Numbered from the stretch's first letter, positions 32,770 through 42,025 are shown. The stretch: DNA of 64,000 nucleotides from an uncultured Ellagibacter sp. (GCF_934643285.1 NZ_CAKUBT010000008.1:19429-83428); one strand, 5' to 3'. Notes: generated by a model not told the origin, from the letters alone. A program made the numbers and translations.

Positions 32770-34371
32770 TTAGCGTTCCTTCTTTTCGCGGTTCATCATG
32801 CGGCCAATTTCGCTTTGTCGGCGCCGATGCTCGCGAACTGCCGCCTGAGCGAGCCTCTTGCGGCGTTCTTCGCGCTGTTGCGCCGCTTTCTCGACGATGT
32901 CGCCGCGCGGTCCTTCCTCGATGTACTGCTCGATTTCGTCTTTGTGCGCAGCGATGTCCTGGGCCGCAGAATCGAGCAGCGCATCAAGCGCGCGCTTGCG
33001 TTCGGTCTTGCGCTGTAGGGCGAAAGCTGCTTCTTGCCAGGGGATATCCTCGTCCTTCGATTCGCTTGCGTGCACGGCGAGGCGTGCGGCAGCTTCCTGG
33101 CGCACCATCATGCGCTCCATATCCAAGTGCTCGTGCAGAATCGTGCGGATGTCGCTCGGGTGCGCGGCGATTTCCTGCACCGCGGCAATCGGCTTCGCGT
33201 CGATCACGCGGTAGGTGAGCGATGCCAGAAACGGCATGAGGAACACGGTCACGGCACCTGCGGCGACGAGCGTGCCCGCGACGTCTTGGGTCATCGCGCC
33301 CGCCTTCGCGGCAACCGACGTCACCGCGACGATGAGCGGCAGCGCCGTCGTGCAGTAGAGCGCCACGGTGATGCGGTTGTGCATGGATAGCTTGTCCTCG
33401 CCCTTGCCGAGCGAGAGCGCCACGACGATAGGCACGGCCCGCACCAAGAGCAGCGCGCAGATGAACAAGACGAGCAGAAGCGGGTTCTCGCCCACGCCGG
33501 CGAGGTCGATCTTCGCGCCGGAAACGACGAAGAACACGGGGATGAGGAACCCGTAGCCGATTGCGTCGAGCTTCGACTCGAGCTCGTTGTCTCCTTCGGG
33601 GATGACATAGCGCAGGATGAATCCCGCGGCGAACGCGCCGAGTACGATATCGAGCTGAAACACGGCCGATACGGTGACGAGCCCGATCAAAAGCACTACC
33701 GTCACGCGCACGAACGCCTGCGAGGTGGTGTTGCGCTTGCTCGCGAGGAATCGATAGATGCGATGTCCGCCGCGGCGCGCTTTGGCGGGCACGATCGCCA
33801 TGATCACGCAAACGAGTATGAACACGGCGAGGATGAGCAGTGTCTTCCACTCGCTGCGTGACGAGAGCAGGAGCGCCATGGCGAGCACGGGGCACAGCTC
33901 GCCCCAGGTGCCAAACGACAGGATGCCCTCGCCGACGGGGGTCCCCTCGAGGTCTCGCTCCTTGATGATCGGCATGAGCGTGCCGAGCGCCGTCGTGGTG
34001 AGCGCGATGGCCACAGCGAGCCCGTCGATGTGGCTTACGGAGAGGCTCGGCGACAAAAGCACGAGAACAAGCGCGATCGCCATGCTGATAAACCAGGTGG
34101 CAAGCCCCTTCTTCCCCTGCTTTCCCGAAAGGCTCTTCGGGTCGATCTCATAGCCTGCAAGGAGGAATAGGAATGCGAGGCCGAGCTCGGAGAGCATGTC
34201 GATCGAGTCGGTCAGCTCGATGATTCCCGCCATGTAGGGCCCTAAGAGCGCGCCCGCCAACAGCAGGATGACGGTTTCGGGGACGAGCCCGCGCGGGACG
34301 AGCTTGGCGATGATGGGGGCTGCCGCGGCGACGAGTGCGGCGGTGAACAGCGATATGAAGTCGGTGGGCAT
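32770..34371 (-). CDS. Monovalent cation:proton antiporter, CPA2/KefB-like
   Basis: 533 residues. The first ~390 hold about 12 hydrophobic segments of a Na+/K+:H+ exchanger domain (AGALLGPYMAGI, LGLAFLFLLAGYEIDPKSL, LGAFAAGFILRYVIPEG, PVFFVVSGAKIDL). The C-terminal ~140 residues are a highly charged, probably coiled-coil cytoplasmic tail rich in Arg/Glu/Gln and without a TrkA domain. Start ATG at 34371 with AGAGAAGACCCC upstream. 32 nt downstream of the patatin gene, likely the same operon. Ion specificity unknown. Confidence 0.87.
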   Translation of the reverse strand: MPTDFISLFTAALVAAAAPIIAKLVPRGLVPETVILLLAGALLGPYMAGIIELTDSIDMLSELGLAFLFLLAGYEIDPKSLSGKQGKKGLATWFISMAIALVLVLLSPSLSVSHIDGLAVAIALTTTALGTLMPIIKERDLEGTPVGEGILSFGTWGELCPVLAMALLLSSRSEWKTLLILAVFILVCVIMAIVPAKARRGGHRIYRFLASKRNTTSQAFVRVTVVLLIGLVTVSAVFQLDIVLGAFAAGFILRYVIPEGDNELESKLDAIGYGFLIPVFFVVSGAKIDLAGVGENPLLLVLFICALLLVRAVPIVVALSLGKGEDKLSMHNRITVALYCTTALPLIVAVTSVAAKAGAMTQDVAGTLVAAGAVTVFLMPFLASLTYRVIDAKPIAAVQEIAAHPSDIRTILHEHLDMERMMVRQEAAARLAVHASESKDEDIPWQEAAFALQRKTERKRALDALLDSAAQDIAAHKDEIEQYIEEGPRGDIVEKAAQQREERRKRLAQAAVREHRRRQSEIGRMMNREKKER

Positions 34372-34403
34372 GGGGTCTTCTCTGCTGACGGTTCGGCGGT
34401 CTG

Positions 34404-35381
34404 TTAGTCTGCGAGGTACTCCTGCAGTTTCGGCCACAGCCGGGCCGCTTCGGCAAGCCCCTGCTCGTACAACGCGAGTAGCTTCTCGGTGTCGTGTTCC
34501 ATGGAGGATACGGTGACAGGCTCGGGCGGGCGAATCACGAAGATGCGCCCCGCTGCTTGTTCGCGCTCGATCCAGCGGTAAAGGCGGTTGTACTCGTAGT
34601 GGCGATACTGCAGGCGATCAATATAGTACGGGTAGTCGGCGTAGCGCTGACGCATGAGCGCCATGAGCTTGTTCGGCTTCTTCTCGTAGCCGGCGGCTTG
34701 GGTGAGCACGACGATGTGCTTTTTCGCGTCGGTGAGCATCGAGTGGAGAAGCGGCACGCTGTCGGAGGTGCCGCCGTCGAGAAGCAGCTTGCCGTCTGCC
34801 TCGACGATTTGGCTTACGAGCGGCATCGATGACGACGCGATGAGATAGGGCAGGTCATCGTGGTAGTCGCGCACCTCGTGGTAGTCGGCCTCGCCGGTTT
34901 CGAGGTTGGTCGACACGGCTTCGAATCGGATGGGCGAGCGGCGAAACGCCTCGTAGTCGAACGGGTCGAGCACGTCGGGGATCTCGTGGAAGGCGAACTC
35001 GCGGCCGTAGGCGTTTCCCGTGCGGACGAAGCTCTGCATCGACAGGTAGCGGTTGTCGGCGGCGTACTTCACGTTGATCAGGCTTGACCTGCCGGGCGCA
35101 CCCGCCACGTAGTTCCCGCCACAAAGCGCGCCCGCCGACACGCCGACGACGTATTCGCAGAAAAGCTTCTGGTCCATGAAGAAATCGAGCACGCCCGCGG
35201 TGAACTGCCCGCGCATCGCCCCGCCTTCGAGCACGAGGTTCGCGTGGGCAAGCGGTACACCCTCCCACGCGGGCGCCTTGTGCGCATGGACGGGCTCGCT
35301 GCCGCCTTCGCCCGGTTCTCTGTTCTCATCTGCGGTGCTGGTCGCGCAATTTGAAAGCTGGTCTTCCGTAGGCTCGCTCAT
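34404..35381 (-). CDS. Patatin-like phospholipase (RssA/YjjU type)
   Basis: 325 residues. Patatin motifs are complete: oxyanion GGAMRGQFTAG, nucleophile GVSAGALCGG (GxSxG, serine near residue 82) and catalytic DGG in LLDGGTSDSVP. The family comprises serine/aspartate dyad lipid acyl hydrolases; no signal peptide is visible, so it is cytoplasmic or membrane-associated. The first ~45 residues are low complexity. ATG start with GAAAGGGTG upstream. First gene of a two-gene unit with the antiporter. Confidence 0.88.
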   Translation of the reverse strand: MSEPTEDQLSNCATSTADENREPGEGGSEPVHAHKAPAWEGVPLAHANLVLEGGAMRGQFTAGVLDFFMDQKLFCEYVVGVSAGALCGGNYVAGAPGRSSLINVKYAADNRYLSMQSFVRTGNAYGREFAFHEIPDVLDPFDYEAFRRSPIRFEAVSTNLETGEADYHEVRDYHDDLPYLIASSSMPLVSQIVEADGKLLLDGGTSDSVPLLHSMLTDAKKHIVVLTQAAGYEKKPNKLMALMRQRYADYPYYIDRLQYRHYEYNRLYRWIEREQAAGRIFVIRPPEPVTVSSMEHDTEKLLALYEQGLAEAARLWPKLQEYLAD

Positions 35382-35446
35382 AGGGCACCCTTTCTCTTAT
35401 CGGGTGCCATTATAGTTCAGTTTCATGCCGTTCCAGTAACGCCTCG

Positions 35447-35474
35447 TTTACGTTTCGCGGGTAAGCGATACAAT
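35447..35474 (+). promoter_or_regulatory. Candidate trxA promoter
   Basis: TTTACG (35447-35452), a 16-base spacer, TACAAT (35469-35474). The transcript would begin with a 10-bp hairpin at 35487-35509 (GCGTCG...CGACGC), which could stabilise the mRNA 5' end. Confidence 0.5.
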
Positions 35475-35549
35475 ACGTTAGTGCAAGCGTCGGGCGTAAC
35501 GCTCGACGCGGAACCTGGTTTCAAATCACTTGTTCAGGAGGAAGGGAAC

Positions 35550-35858
35550 ATGAGCGAAATGGTAACTTCTTCGGATTTCGATGAGAAGGTTCTGAAATCC
35601 GACGTCCCCGTTCTTGTGGATTTCTTCGCGACATGGTGCGGCCCGTGCCGCATGCTCGGCCCCGTGATCGAGGAAGTAGCCGCTGAGAAGACCGGCGAGG
35701 CCAAGGTGTACAAGCTCGACATCGATCAAAGCCCCGACATCGCGCAGCGCTACGGCGTGATGAGCGTGCCGACGCTGATCCTGTTCGAGGGTGGCGCGCC
35801 GAAGCGCCAGATGGTGGGCGTGCAGCCGAAGCAGAACGTGCTCGCGCTGTTCGCGTAA
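35550..35858 (+). CDS. trxA: Thioredoxin
   Basis: 102 residues, a complete small thioredoxin with the redox motif FFATWCGPCRMLGP and the cis-proline motif VMSVPTLILFEGG. It reduces protein disulfides in the cytoplasm and is recharged by thioredoxin reductase, encoded 123 nt downstream. The ATG at 35550 has AGGAGGAAGGG in ideal position. A terminator follows, so trxB probably has its own promoter. Confidence 0.95.
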   Translation: MSEMVTSSDFDEKVLKSDVPVLVDFFATWCGPCRMLGPVIEEVAAEKTGEAKVYKLDIDQSPDIAQRYGVMSVPTLILFEGGAPKRQMVGVQPKQNVLALFA

Positions 35859-35882
35859 ACTGTATTATCCGAGCGCAATGGG

Positions 35883-35922
35883 AAGGCGCTGTGGGGCGAC
35901 GTTCGCCTTGCAGCGCCTTTTT
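35883..35922 (+). terminator. Rho-independent terminator of trxA
   Basis: AAGGCGCTG (35883-35891) pairs with CAGCGCCTT (35911-35919), followed by TTT. Confidence 0.75.
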
Positions 35923-35981
35923 GCGTTTCGAGGGTATACTCTGTGAGAACGGGATGCAATCGGGTGAAAGGCGGAAATGCC

Positions 35982-36911
35982 ATGAACGAAAACGACGTGC
36001 TCGACGTGGCGGTGATCGGCGCGGGGCCCGCTGGGCTCACGGCAGGGCTCTATGCGGCGCGCGCGGGGCTTTCAGTCGCCATTTACGAGAGGATTTCCCC
36101 TGGTGGACAGCTTGCTCAAACCGAGCGGGTGGAAAACTACCCGGGCTTTGCTGAAGGAGCAGACGGCTTCGAGCTCGCTTGGGCGATGAAGGAGCAGGCC
36201 GAGCACTTTGGCGCGACCATCGTGAGCGAGGAAGTGACGGCGGTCGACTTCTCGGGCGAGGTGAAGACGCTCACGACGCCTTTCGGCCAACATAAGGCGA
36301 GAAGTGTCATCGTGGCGACGGGCGCGCGGCCGCGCAAGATGGGCCTTGCGGGGGAAGATGAGCTCGCTGGACGCGGTGTGTCGTATTGCGCGACCTGCGA
36401 TGGCAACTTCTTCCGCGGAAAAAGCGTGTGCGTGCTCGGCGGCGGGAACACTGCCGCGGCGGACGCGAAGTACCTCGCGCGCATCTGCGAGCGCGTCTAC
36501 CTCATCCATCGCCGCGACACGCTTCGCGCCTCGGCGGTCGACCGCGAGCGCCTCTCCTCGCTTCCCAACGTCGAGTTCGTGTGGAACTCGCGCATTGCCG
36601 ATCTGCGCTCGGAAGAGGGGCGTCTTTCCGCCGTGAAGGTCGAGGATGTGGCAACCGGAGCGCGGAGGATGCTTCCTGCCGAAGGGCTGTTCGTCGCAAT
36701 CGGGACGATTCCCAACACCGATTTTCTCGAGGGCGCGCTTTCTGTTGACGAGGGCGGCTACATTGTGGCCGATGAGTCGGGCACTACGAGTGTGCCCGGC
36801 GTGTTCGTGGCGGGCGATGTGCGCGCGAAGGGCTTGCGCCAGGTGGTGACGGCCGTCTCCGACGGGGCGATAGCCGCCGAGAGCGCCGCCGCATACGTCG
36901 CCTCGCGGTAG
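35982..36911 (+). CDS. trxB: Thioredoxin reductase (NADPH, FAD)
   Basis: 309 residues. FAD motif VAVIGAGPAGLTAGLYAARAG at the N-terminus, redox-active CATC in SYCATCDGNFF near residue 135, NAD(P)H motif VLGGGNTAAADAKYL, and C-terminal FVAGDVRAKGLRQVVTAVSDGAIAA. It recycles the thioredoxin encoded next door. The ATG at 35982 follows GAAAGGCGG. A TATACT box lies at 35935 upstream. A perfect 8-bp hairpin (GGCTCGCT/AGCGAGCC, 36935-36954) follows the gene. Confidence 0.94.
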   Translation: MNENDVLDVAVIGAGPAGLTAGLYAARAGLSVAIYERISPGGQLAQTERVENYPGFAEGADGFELAWAMKEQAEHFGATIVSEEVTAVDFSGEVKTLTTPFGQHKARSVIVATGARPRKMGLAGEDELAGRGVSYCATCDGNFFRGKSVCVLGGGNTAAADAKYLARICERVYLIHRRDTLRASAVDRERLSSLPNVEFVWNSRIADLRSEEGRLSAVKVEDVATGARRMLPAEGLFVAIGTIPNTDFLEGALSVDEGGYIVADESGTTSVPGVFVAGDVRAKGLRQVVTAVSDGAIAAESAAAYVASR

Positions 36912-37019
36912 CGGGTGAGCGGGAGTGCGGGTGAGGCTCGCTGGCGAGCGAGCCATGCGCTCGGCGAGGCCGTTTGCAAAAGCGAAGGTAAAATCACGTT
37001 TGACGCGAGCGAGGCACTG

Positions 37020-37048
37020 TTTTAGTAGGGCCCATATTGGGGTATAGT
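37020..37048 (+). promoter_or_regulatory. Candidate promoter of the CAP-SLH gene
   Basis: TTTTAG (37020-37025), a 17-base spacer, TATAGT (37043-37048). The -10 overlaps a possible upstream GTG at 37047, which argues for the ATG at 37086 as the real start. Confidence 0.5.
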
Positions 37049-37085
37049 GTCGGAGGCGTATAAGCTTGCGATAACGAGGAGAGAG

Positions 37086-38375
37086 ATGATAAGTTCGCTT
37101 CGAAAGGGCATCGTCGCATTTGCGATGTTCGCACTACTCAGTACGATTCCTGCCGTGGCCTGGGCTGATGGCACTATCAACGCGGAACCCGTCGCGAATG
37201 GGGCGCTTCAGGCGGGCCAGGTTGCCACCTGGGACTGCTCCGATGGGGGCATCGCTCCCGAGAGCGTTTACGGCCGCGTGGACAAGCCGACGGTCACCTT
37301 CGTCACGCAGGGCACGTTCTATCAGGACACTGCCCGCAACATGCTCGATTATATCAACGAGGCCCGCAGCGCAGTGGGCGCGGCCCCTCTGACGTGGAGC
37401 TATGAGCTCGAGGTCTGTGCGATGCAGCGCGCCGCCGAGATTTCGATCAGTGGAATTTACGGCCCCTTCTTCAGCCATACGCGTCCGAGTGGCGAGGATT
37501 GCTTCACCGTGGTCGAAGATGTCATGCTGAGCAACCCCTACTCTGCGCTCGGCGAGAACATCCTTGGGACAACGTACGACGTAGCGGAAGCTAACGATTG
37601 GTGGACAAACTCCCCAGGTCACTATGCGAACATGATCAACGAGGAATTCAACACGGTCGGCGTTGCGTGCTTCGATGGCTATTGGGTCGAGGTCTTCGGC
37701 TATCAACCGTTCGAGACCACCGAGCAAGCTGCCGTAAACGGAACCTACAATGTTAATCTCGAAATGGGCCAGTGCAACCTGGGCCTGTTCTTCCCCGATT
37801 TCGAGGCGGGCGAGTGGTATGCCGATACCATGGTGTACATGCTCAACAATGGTCTCATCACGGGCTACAACGACGGCACTCACCGACTGGGCGTCTACGA
37901 CTCGATCAAGCGCGGCGACGTTGCGATGATCTTGTGGCGTATGGCGGGCAAGCCGGACGTTTCGGTGGAGCAGTTCTATGACGTGCCCAGCGACTCGTAC
38001 TATTCGGATGCAATCAACTGGGCCCGTGCGGCGGGAATCATCGGCGGCTACACGGACCCCGTTGACGGCACTCCGCTTAACTTGTTCGGACCCGAAGACT
38101 ACGTCACGCGCGAGCAGTTCGCGGTGATGATCGCTAAGTACGCAAACATTCTCTACGGGGTCAATTTGTCGAGCGACGGCTCGAAGCTTGCTTCCATGCC
38201 CGACGCTTCGTCGGTGAGCCCCTGGGCGCGCGCCAGCTTGGCCTGGGCTCTCGACGCGGGCGTCATGGATGGCAAGAATGTCGACGGCACGCGTTACCTT
38301 GACCCGCAAGGTTCGGCCTGGCGCTCCGCCGTTGGCAAGATGACTGCAACGCTTGAGCGTGACGTGTTGCAGTAA
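37086..38375 (+). CDS. Secreted CAP-domain protein with SLH repeats
   Basis: 429 residues. A signal peptide (to about AWADG, residue 28) is followed by a CAP/SCP domain at about 80-215 (MLDYINEARSAVGAAPLTWS, SHTRPSGEDC, LGENI, WWTNSPGHYANMIN). Three SLH modules (FPDFEAGEWYADTMVYMLNNGLITGY, YDVPSDSYYSDAINWARAAGIIGGY, SVSPWARASLAWALDAGVMDG) would anchor it to the cell wall polymer. The CAP histidines and glutamate are present (SHTR, GENI, GHYANM). Surface role; target unknown. ATG with GAGGAGAG upstream. Confidence 0.9.
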   Translation: MISSLRKGIVAFAMFALLSTIPAVAWADGTINAEPVANGALQAGQVATWDCSDGGIAPESVYGRVDKPTVTFVTQGTFYQDTARNMLDYINEARSAVGAAPLTWSYELEVCAMQRAAEISISGIYGPFFSHTRPSGEDCFTVVEDVMLSNPYSALGENILGTTYDVAEANDWWTNSPGHYANMINEEFNTVGVACFDGYWVEVFGYQPFETTEQAAVNGTYNVNLEMGQCNLGLFFPDFEAGEWYADTMVYMLNNGLITGYNDGTHRLGVYDSIKRGDVAMILWRMAGKPDVSVEQFYDVPSDSYYSDAINWARAAGIIGGYTDPVDGTPLNLFGPEDYVTREQFAVMIAKYANILYGVNLSSDGSKLASMPDASSVSPWARASLAWALDAGVMDGKNVDGTRYLDPQGSAWRSAVGKMTATLERDVLQ

Positions 38376-38452
38376 AACGAAGCTTCCAACCTGCAAAGTT
38401 TCGCTTTCGCCGACGATTTCGCCTCCATGAGCGTATTTCCTGCGAAGGTCTC

Positions 38453-38483
38453 AGGGCGTCTCTCACGCGAGGGGCGCCCTTTT
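38453..38483 (+). terminator. Rho-independent terminator of the CAP-SLH gene
   Basis: AGGGCGTCTC (38453-38462) pairs with GGGGCGCCCT (38471-38480, one G-U), loop TCACGCGA, then TTT. Confidence 0.7.
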
Positions 38484-38535
38484 GGTATCATTGTTCAGCT
38501 ACGGATAACGCAATTCGCATAAAGGAACGCACGCA

Positions 38536-39609
38536 ATGCAAGATAACGACATGCGCGAGAAGCTTGAGAAGATCATTTCCGCCTACGAGGAGCTCCAGGC
38601 GAAGATGAGCGACCCTTCGGTTCTCGCCGATCAAAAAGCATACAACCACCTCGCCAAGGAATACGCGAACCAGGGCCCGCTCGCCGCGAAGGCACGCGAG
38701 TACCTCGCATGCTGCAGCGACATCGACGACGCCAAGGAGATGCTCGCCGATCCCGACATGAAGGAGTTCGCGCAGGAGACCATCGCCGAGGCTGAATCGA
38801 AGATGCCCGCCCTCGAAGAGGACATCAAGTTCATGCTCATTCCCTCGGACCCTGCTGACGAGAAGGACATCATCGTGGAGATTCGCGCTGCTGCCGGCGG
38901 CGACGAGGCGGCAATCTTCGCAGGCGACCTCTTCAAGATGTACGAGCGCTTCTGCTCTTCTCAGAAGTGGAAGATCGAGCTCATGGACGTTTCCCCGTCC
39001 GAGGCTGGCGGGTACAAGGAAATCCAGTTCAAGGTGAAGGGCGACAAGGTGTACTCGGTCATGAAGTACGAGTCCGGCGTGCACCGCGTGCAGCGCGTGC
39101 CCAAGACGGAAAGCCAGGGCCGCATCCATACGTCCACGGCGACCGTTGCCGTGCTTCCCGAGGCCGACGAGGTTGAGGTCGACATCAACGAGAACGACCT
39201 GCGCATCGACGTGTTCCGCGCTGGCGGCCCCGGTGGACAGTGCGTTAACACGACCGACTCCGCCGTGCGCATCACGCACCTGCCGACCGGTCTTGTCGTG
39301 CAGTCTCAGGACCAGAAGTCGCAGCTGCAGAACAAGATTGCGGCTATGGCCGTTCTTCGCGCGCGCCTCTACGAGAAGATGCTCGCTGAGCAGCAGGCCG
39401 CCGAAGGCGCTGAGCGCCTCGCGCAGATTGGCTCGGGCGACCGCTCTGAGAAGATTCGCACCTACAACCTTCCTCAGGACCGTGTGACCGATCATCGCAT
39501 CGGTTTCAATTCCACGTACAGCTCGGTTCTCGAAGGCGACGGGCTTGGCGATGTCATCACCGCGCTTCAGGCGGCCGACCGCGCCCGCAAGCTCGCCGAA
39601 GCTGTTTAG
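38536..39609 (+). CDS. prfA: Peptide chain release factor 1
   Basis: 357 residues, full-length RF1. It reads UAA/UAG and triggers peptide release. The GGQ motif lies in RAGGPGGQCVNTTDSAVR near residue 235, the glutamine that PrmC methylates; prmC is the next gene. The codon-recognition region lies before it (KTESQGRIHTSTATVAVLPE in the core). Start ATG with AAAGGAACGC upstream. A terminator-like hairpin at 39711 separates it from prmC. Confidence 0.95.
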   Translation: MQDNDMREKLEKIISAYEELQAKMSDPSVLADQKAYNHLAKEYANQGPLAAKAREYLACCSDIDDAKEMLADPDMKEFAQETIAEAESKMPALEEDIKFMLIPSDPADEKDIIVEIRAAAGGDEAAIFAGDLFKMYERFCSSQKWKIELMDVSPSEAGGYKEIQFKVKGDKVYSVMKYESGVHRVQRVPKTESQGRIHTSTATVAVLPEADEVEVDINENDLRIDVFRAGGPGGQCVNTTDSAVRITHLPTGLVVQSQDQKSQLQNKIAAMAVLRARLYEKMLAEQQAAEGAERLAQIGSGDRSEKIRTYNLPQDRVTDHRIGFNSTYSSVLEGDGLGDVITALQAADRARKLAEAV

Positions 39610-39710
39610 TTTCGCTGTCCTGACGTGCGACAAGAAATGTGACGCCGTGAAGGGCCTCTGCCTTGCGCTTGCACGATGATGCGGGCTCGCGTACCGAGAG
39701 AGTGCGCGTT

Positions 39711-39750
39711 GCCCCTCTGCATCTTGCGAGTCTAAGGGAGGGGCCTTTCT
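39711..39750 (+). terminator. Probable terminator of prfA
   Basis: GCCCCTC (39711-39717) pairs with GAGGGGC (39738-39744), followed by CTTTCTTG. The 39610-39915 gap holds this and the prmC-like leader reading frame. Confidence 0.55.
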
Positions 39751-39799
39751 TGTTGGTTTTACCGCAAGCTGGTGCGATGTGAGAAGGGGTTGTTTTCCG

Positions 39800-39919
39800 A
39801 TGACGGATGACGTATGGACTATTGAAAAGCCCAGTGGGCTTTCCAACCCCGAGCACGGCGAAGCCGAGCGCAGGGGCATCAATCATCGTGTGCCTTTGGA
39901 AGGGGTTGTTTCCCGATGA
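39800..39919 (+). pseudogene. Relic of a second prmC N-terminus / coupled leader frame
   Basis: A 39-codon frame starting MTDDVWTIEKPSG, with its own GAAGGGG ribosome binding site. The first ten codons and the upstream site (39783-39830) repeat those of prmC (39899-39944, MTEEVWTIKAA). Differences are conservative (Asp for Glu) or synonymous (GTA/GTG, ACT/ACA, ATT/ATC). It stops at 39919, overlapping the prmC start as ATGA, so it could also couple translation. A hairpin AAAGCCCAGTGGGCTTT lies at its centre (39823-39839). Confidence 0.55.
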
Positions 39920-40983
39920 CGGAAGAAGTGTGGACAATCAAAGCTGCGCTCGAGTGGACGCAGGGGTATCTTGCGCGCAAGGGCGACGAGAACCCGCGTC
40001 TTTCGGCGGAATGGCTTCTTGCCGAGGCCACGGGGCTGCGTCGCGTGGAGCTTTACGTCAATTTCGAGAGGCCCCTCTCGATGGAGGAGCGCAACATCCT
40101 TCGCGGTTACGTGTCGCGCCGCGGGGCTGGTGAGCCGCTGCAATACATCACCGGCGAGGTTGCGTTCCGCCATATTGCGGTGAAGGTGCGCCCAGGCGTG
40201 CTCATCCCGCGCCCCGAGACCGAGGTGCTTGTGAGCGAGGCACTCTCGCTTTTGCCTCCCGCAGGCCGCCGCGTGGCACGCGACTCGCAAATCGGTGCCT
40301 GGGAGGGCGATCTTCTGCGCGCAGCGGAGGCAGCCGTCGGGGAAGCAGGCGACGGTTCGAATGCGTTTTCCCAGGTAGTTGATGCGCTTGGAGAAGCGGA
40401 GGGCTTCACCTCGGACGGCGCGGGCGCCTCGGGCGCCTCGGGCGATTCCGCTGCCGAAACGCTATTCGTGGCCGATTTGTGCACGGGGAGCGGTTGCATC
40501 GCGTGCTCGATCGCCTACGAGCGTCCCGACGCGCGCGTCATCGCCACCGACATCTCTCCTGACGCCGTTGCGCTTGCGGGCGAGAACGCGGATGCGCTCG
40601 GGCTTGCCGACCGCGTGCGCGTCGTCGAATGCGACCTTGCGGCGGGCGTTCCCGAGGCGGCGATTGGCAAGCTTCACCTGGTTGTTTCCAATCCGCCTTA
40701 CGTTCCCACCGCCGTCATGGCGGAAATCCCCCAGGAGGTCGCGGCCTTCGAGCCCGCGCTTGCCCTCGAAGGGGGCGCCGACGGGCTCGATGTGTTCCGC
40801 CGCGAGATCGAATGGTGCCGGCAGGCGCTGCGTCCCGGTGGCGGCTGCGCGTTCGAGCTGCACGAGACCTGCCTTGACGAGGCGGCGTCTTTGGCGCGCG
40901 CGGCGGGCTTCGTCGATGTGCGCATCGTCGCCGATCTCGCAGGTCGGTCGCGCGTTCTCACGGCGCGAAAGCCGGGGTGCTAG
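39916..40983 (+). CDS. prmC: Release factor glutamine methyltransferase
   Basis: 355 residues. It methylates the GGQ glutamine of release factors, fitting its place after prfA. N-terminal helical domain (ALEWTQGYLARKGDENPRLSAEWLLAEATG), SAM motif VADLCTGSGCIACSIA, and catalytic NPPY in VVSNPPYVPT. An insert of about 65 low-complexity residues (about 113-178) between the N-terminal and catalytic parts explains the excess over the usual ~280. The start is set by GGAAGGGG and by overlap with the leader frame. Confidence 0.93.
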   Translation: MTEEVWTIKAALEWTQGYLARKGDENPRLSAEWLLAEATGLRRVELYVNFERPLSMEERNILRGYVSRRGAGEPLQYITGEVAFRHIAVKVRPGVLIPRPETEVLVSEALSLLPPAGRRVARDSQIGAWEGDLLRAAEAAVGEAGDGSNAFSQVVDALGEAEGFTSDGAGASGASGDSAAETLFVADLCTGSGCIACSIAYERPDARVIATDISPDAVALAGENADALGLADRVRVVECDLAAGVPEAAIGKLHLVVSNPPYVPTAVMAEIPQEVAAFEPALALEGGADGLDVFRREIEWCRQALRPGGGCAFELHETCLDEAASLARAAGFVDVRIVADLAGRSRVLTARKPGC

Positions 40984-41070
40984 CACCTCGCGCAACGCGA
41001 GCTTCGGCGGTCGCTCTCTTTGCGGTAGAATAGCGCTATTCGACTATGTCTACTATCGTGAGGAGCGTAC

Positions 41071-41910
41071 ATGTCTGCTGATAACGTGCTCAAGGCAAAT
41101 CTCGAAGAAGCTGCCGCCGTTCTGAGGGAGCGCCTCGGCGATCGCGAACCTGCGGTCGGTATCGTGCTCGGTTCGGGGCTCGGCCCCCTGGCTGAGCAGA
41201 TCGAGGACGCCGTCGTCGTCCCGTTCGGCGAGATTCCCCATATGAAGCGTAGCACGGCGACGGGGCACAAGGGCCGCTTCGTCTGCGGTGTGCTCGGCGG
41301 GAAAACGGTGCTCGCCATGCAGGGCCGCCTTCACGGATACGAGGGGAATTCGCCGCAGGAGGTCGCGTTCCCCATTTGGCTCATGCATCTTTTGGGTGTG
41401 CGCGCGCTCATCACGACGAACGCAGCGGGTGCTATCAACGAGACCTATGCCCCTGGCGAGTTCTGCATCATGAGCGACCACATCAACTTCACCGGGCGAA
41501 ACCCGATCGTCGGCACCGAGCCCGACGGCATTGCGTTCCGCTTCTTCTCGATGACCGACGCCTACGACCCCGATCTTCGCGCTGTTGCCCGCAAGGTCGC
41601 CCTCGAGCGCGATGTGAAGGTGCAGGAAGGCGTCTACCTGGGGCTTTTGGGTCCGAGCTTCGAGACTCCCGCAGAGATTCGCGCATTCCGCGCATGGGGC
41701 GCCGACACGGTTGCGATGAGCGTGTGCGAGGAGGTCATCGCAGCTCGTCATGTGGGCATGCGCGTGCTCGGCATCTCGCTCGTGTCGAACATGGCAGCGG
41801 GCGTGGAGGGATCTTCCCCGAGCGATACCGAGGTTTTCGAGGTTGCCAAAGAGGCTGAGCCGAAGTTCTGCCGGCTCATTGAGGGCATCGTCGAGGAGGC
41901 TATGCTCTAA
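41071..41910 (+). CDS. punA: Purine nucleoside phosphorylase (trimeric, class II)
   Basis: 279 residues. It splits purine nucleosides with phosphate. Seen: IVLGSGLGPLAEQI, TATGHKGRFVCG (phosphate site histidine), MQGRLHGYEG, TNAAGAINETYAPGEFCIMSDHINF, LGPSFETPAEIRAFRAWGADTVAMS and GISLVSNMAAG with the purine-site asparagine. Start ATG after TGAGGAGCGTAC. A weak promoter with TAGAAT near 41027 lies upstream. Terminated by the hairpin at 41947. Confidence 0.93.
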   Translation: MSADNVLKANLEEAAAVLRERLGDREPAVGIVLGSGLGPLAEQIEDAVVVPFGEIPHMKRSTATGHKGRFVCGVLGGKTVLAMQGRLHGYEGNSPQEVAFPIWLMHLLGVRALITTNAAGAINETYAPGEFCIMSDHINFTGRNPIVGTEPDGIAFRFFSMTDAYDPDLRAVARKVALERDVKVQEGVYLGLLGPSFETPAEIRAFRAWGADTVAMSVCEEVIAARHVGMRVLGISLVSNMAAGVEGSSPSDTEVFEVAKEAEPKFCRLIEGIVEEAML

Positions 41911-41946
41911 GTCGCCTTCCAAGGTGTGTTCTGAATTTAGATAATC

Positions 41947-41986
41947 AAGCGGCGGCGCGAGGAGAATCGCGTCGCCGCTTTCGTTT
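41947..41986 (+). terminator. Rho-independent terminator of punA
   Basis: AAGCGGCGGCGCGA (41947-41960) pairs with TCGCGTCGCCGCTT (41967-41980) in a 14-bp stem with loop GGAGAA, then TCGTTT. Confidence 0.8.
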
Positions 41987-42025
41987 GGGAGTATGATTGA
42001 CCGCGTCAATTGCGAGGGAAAGCGT

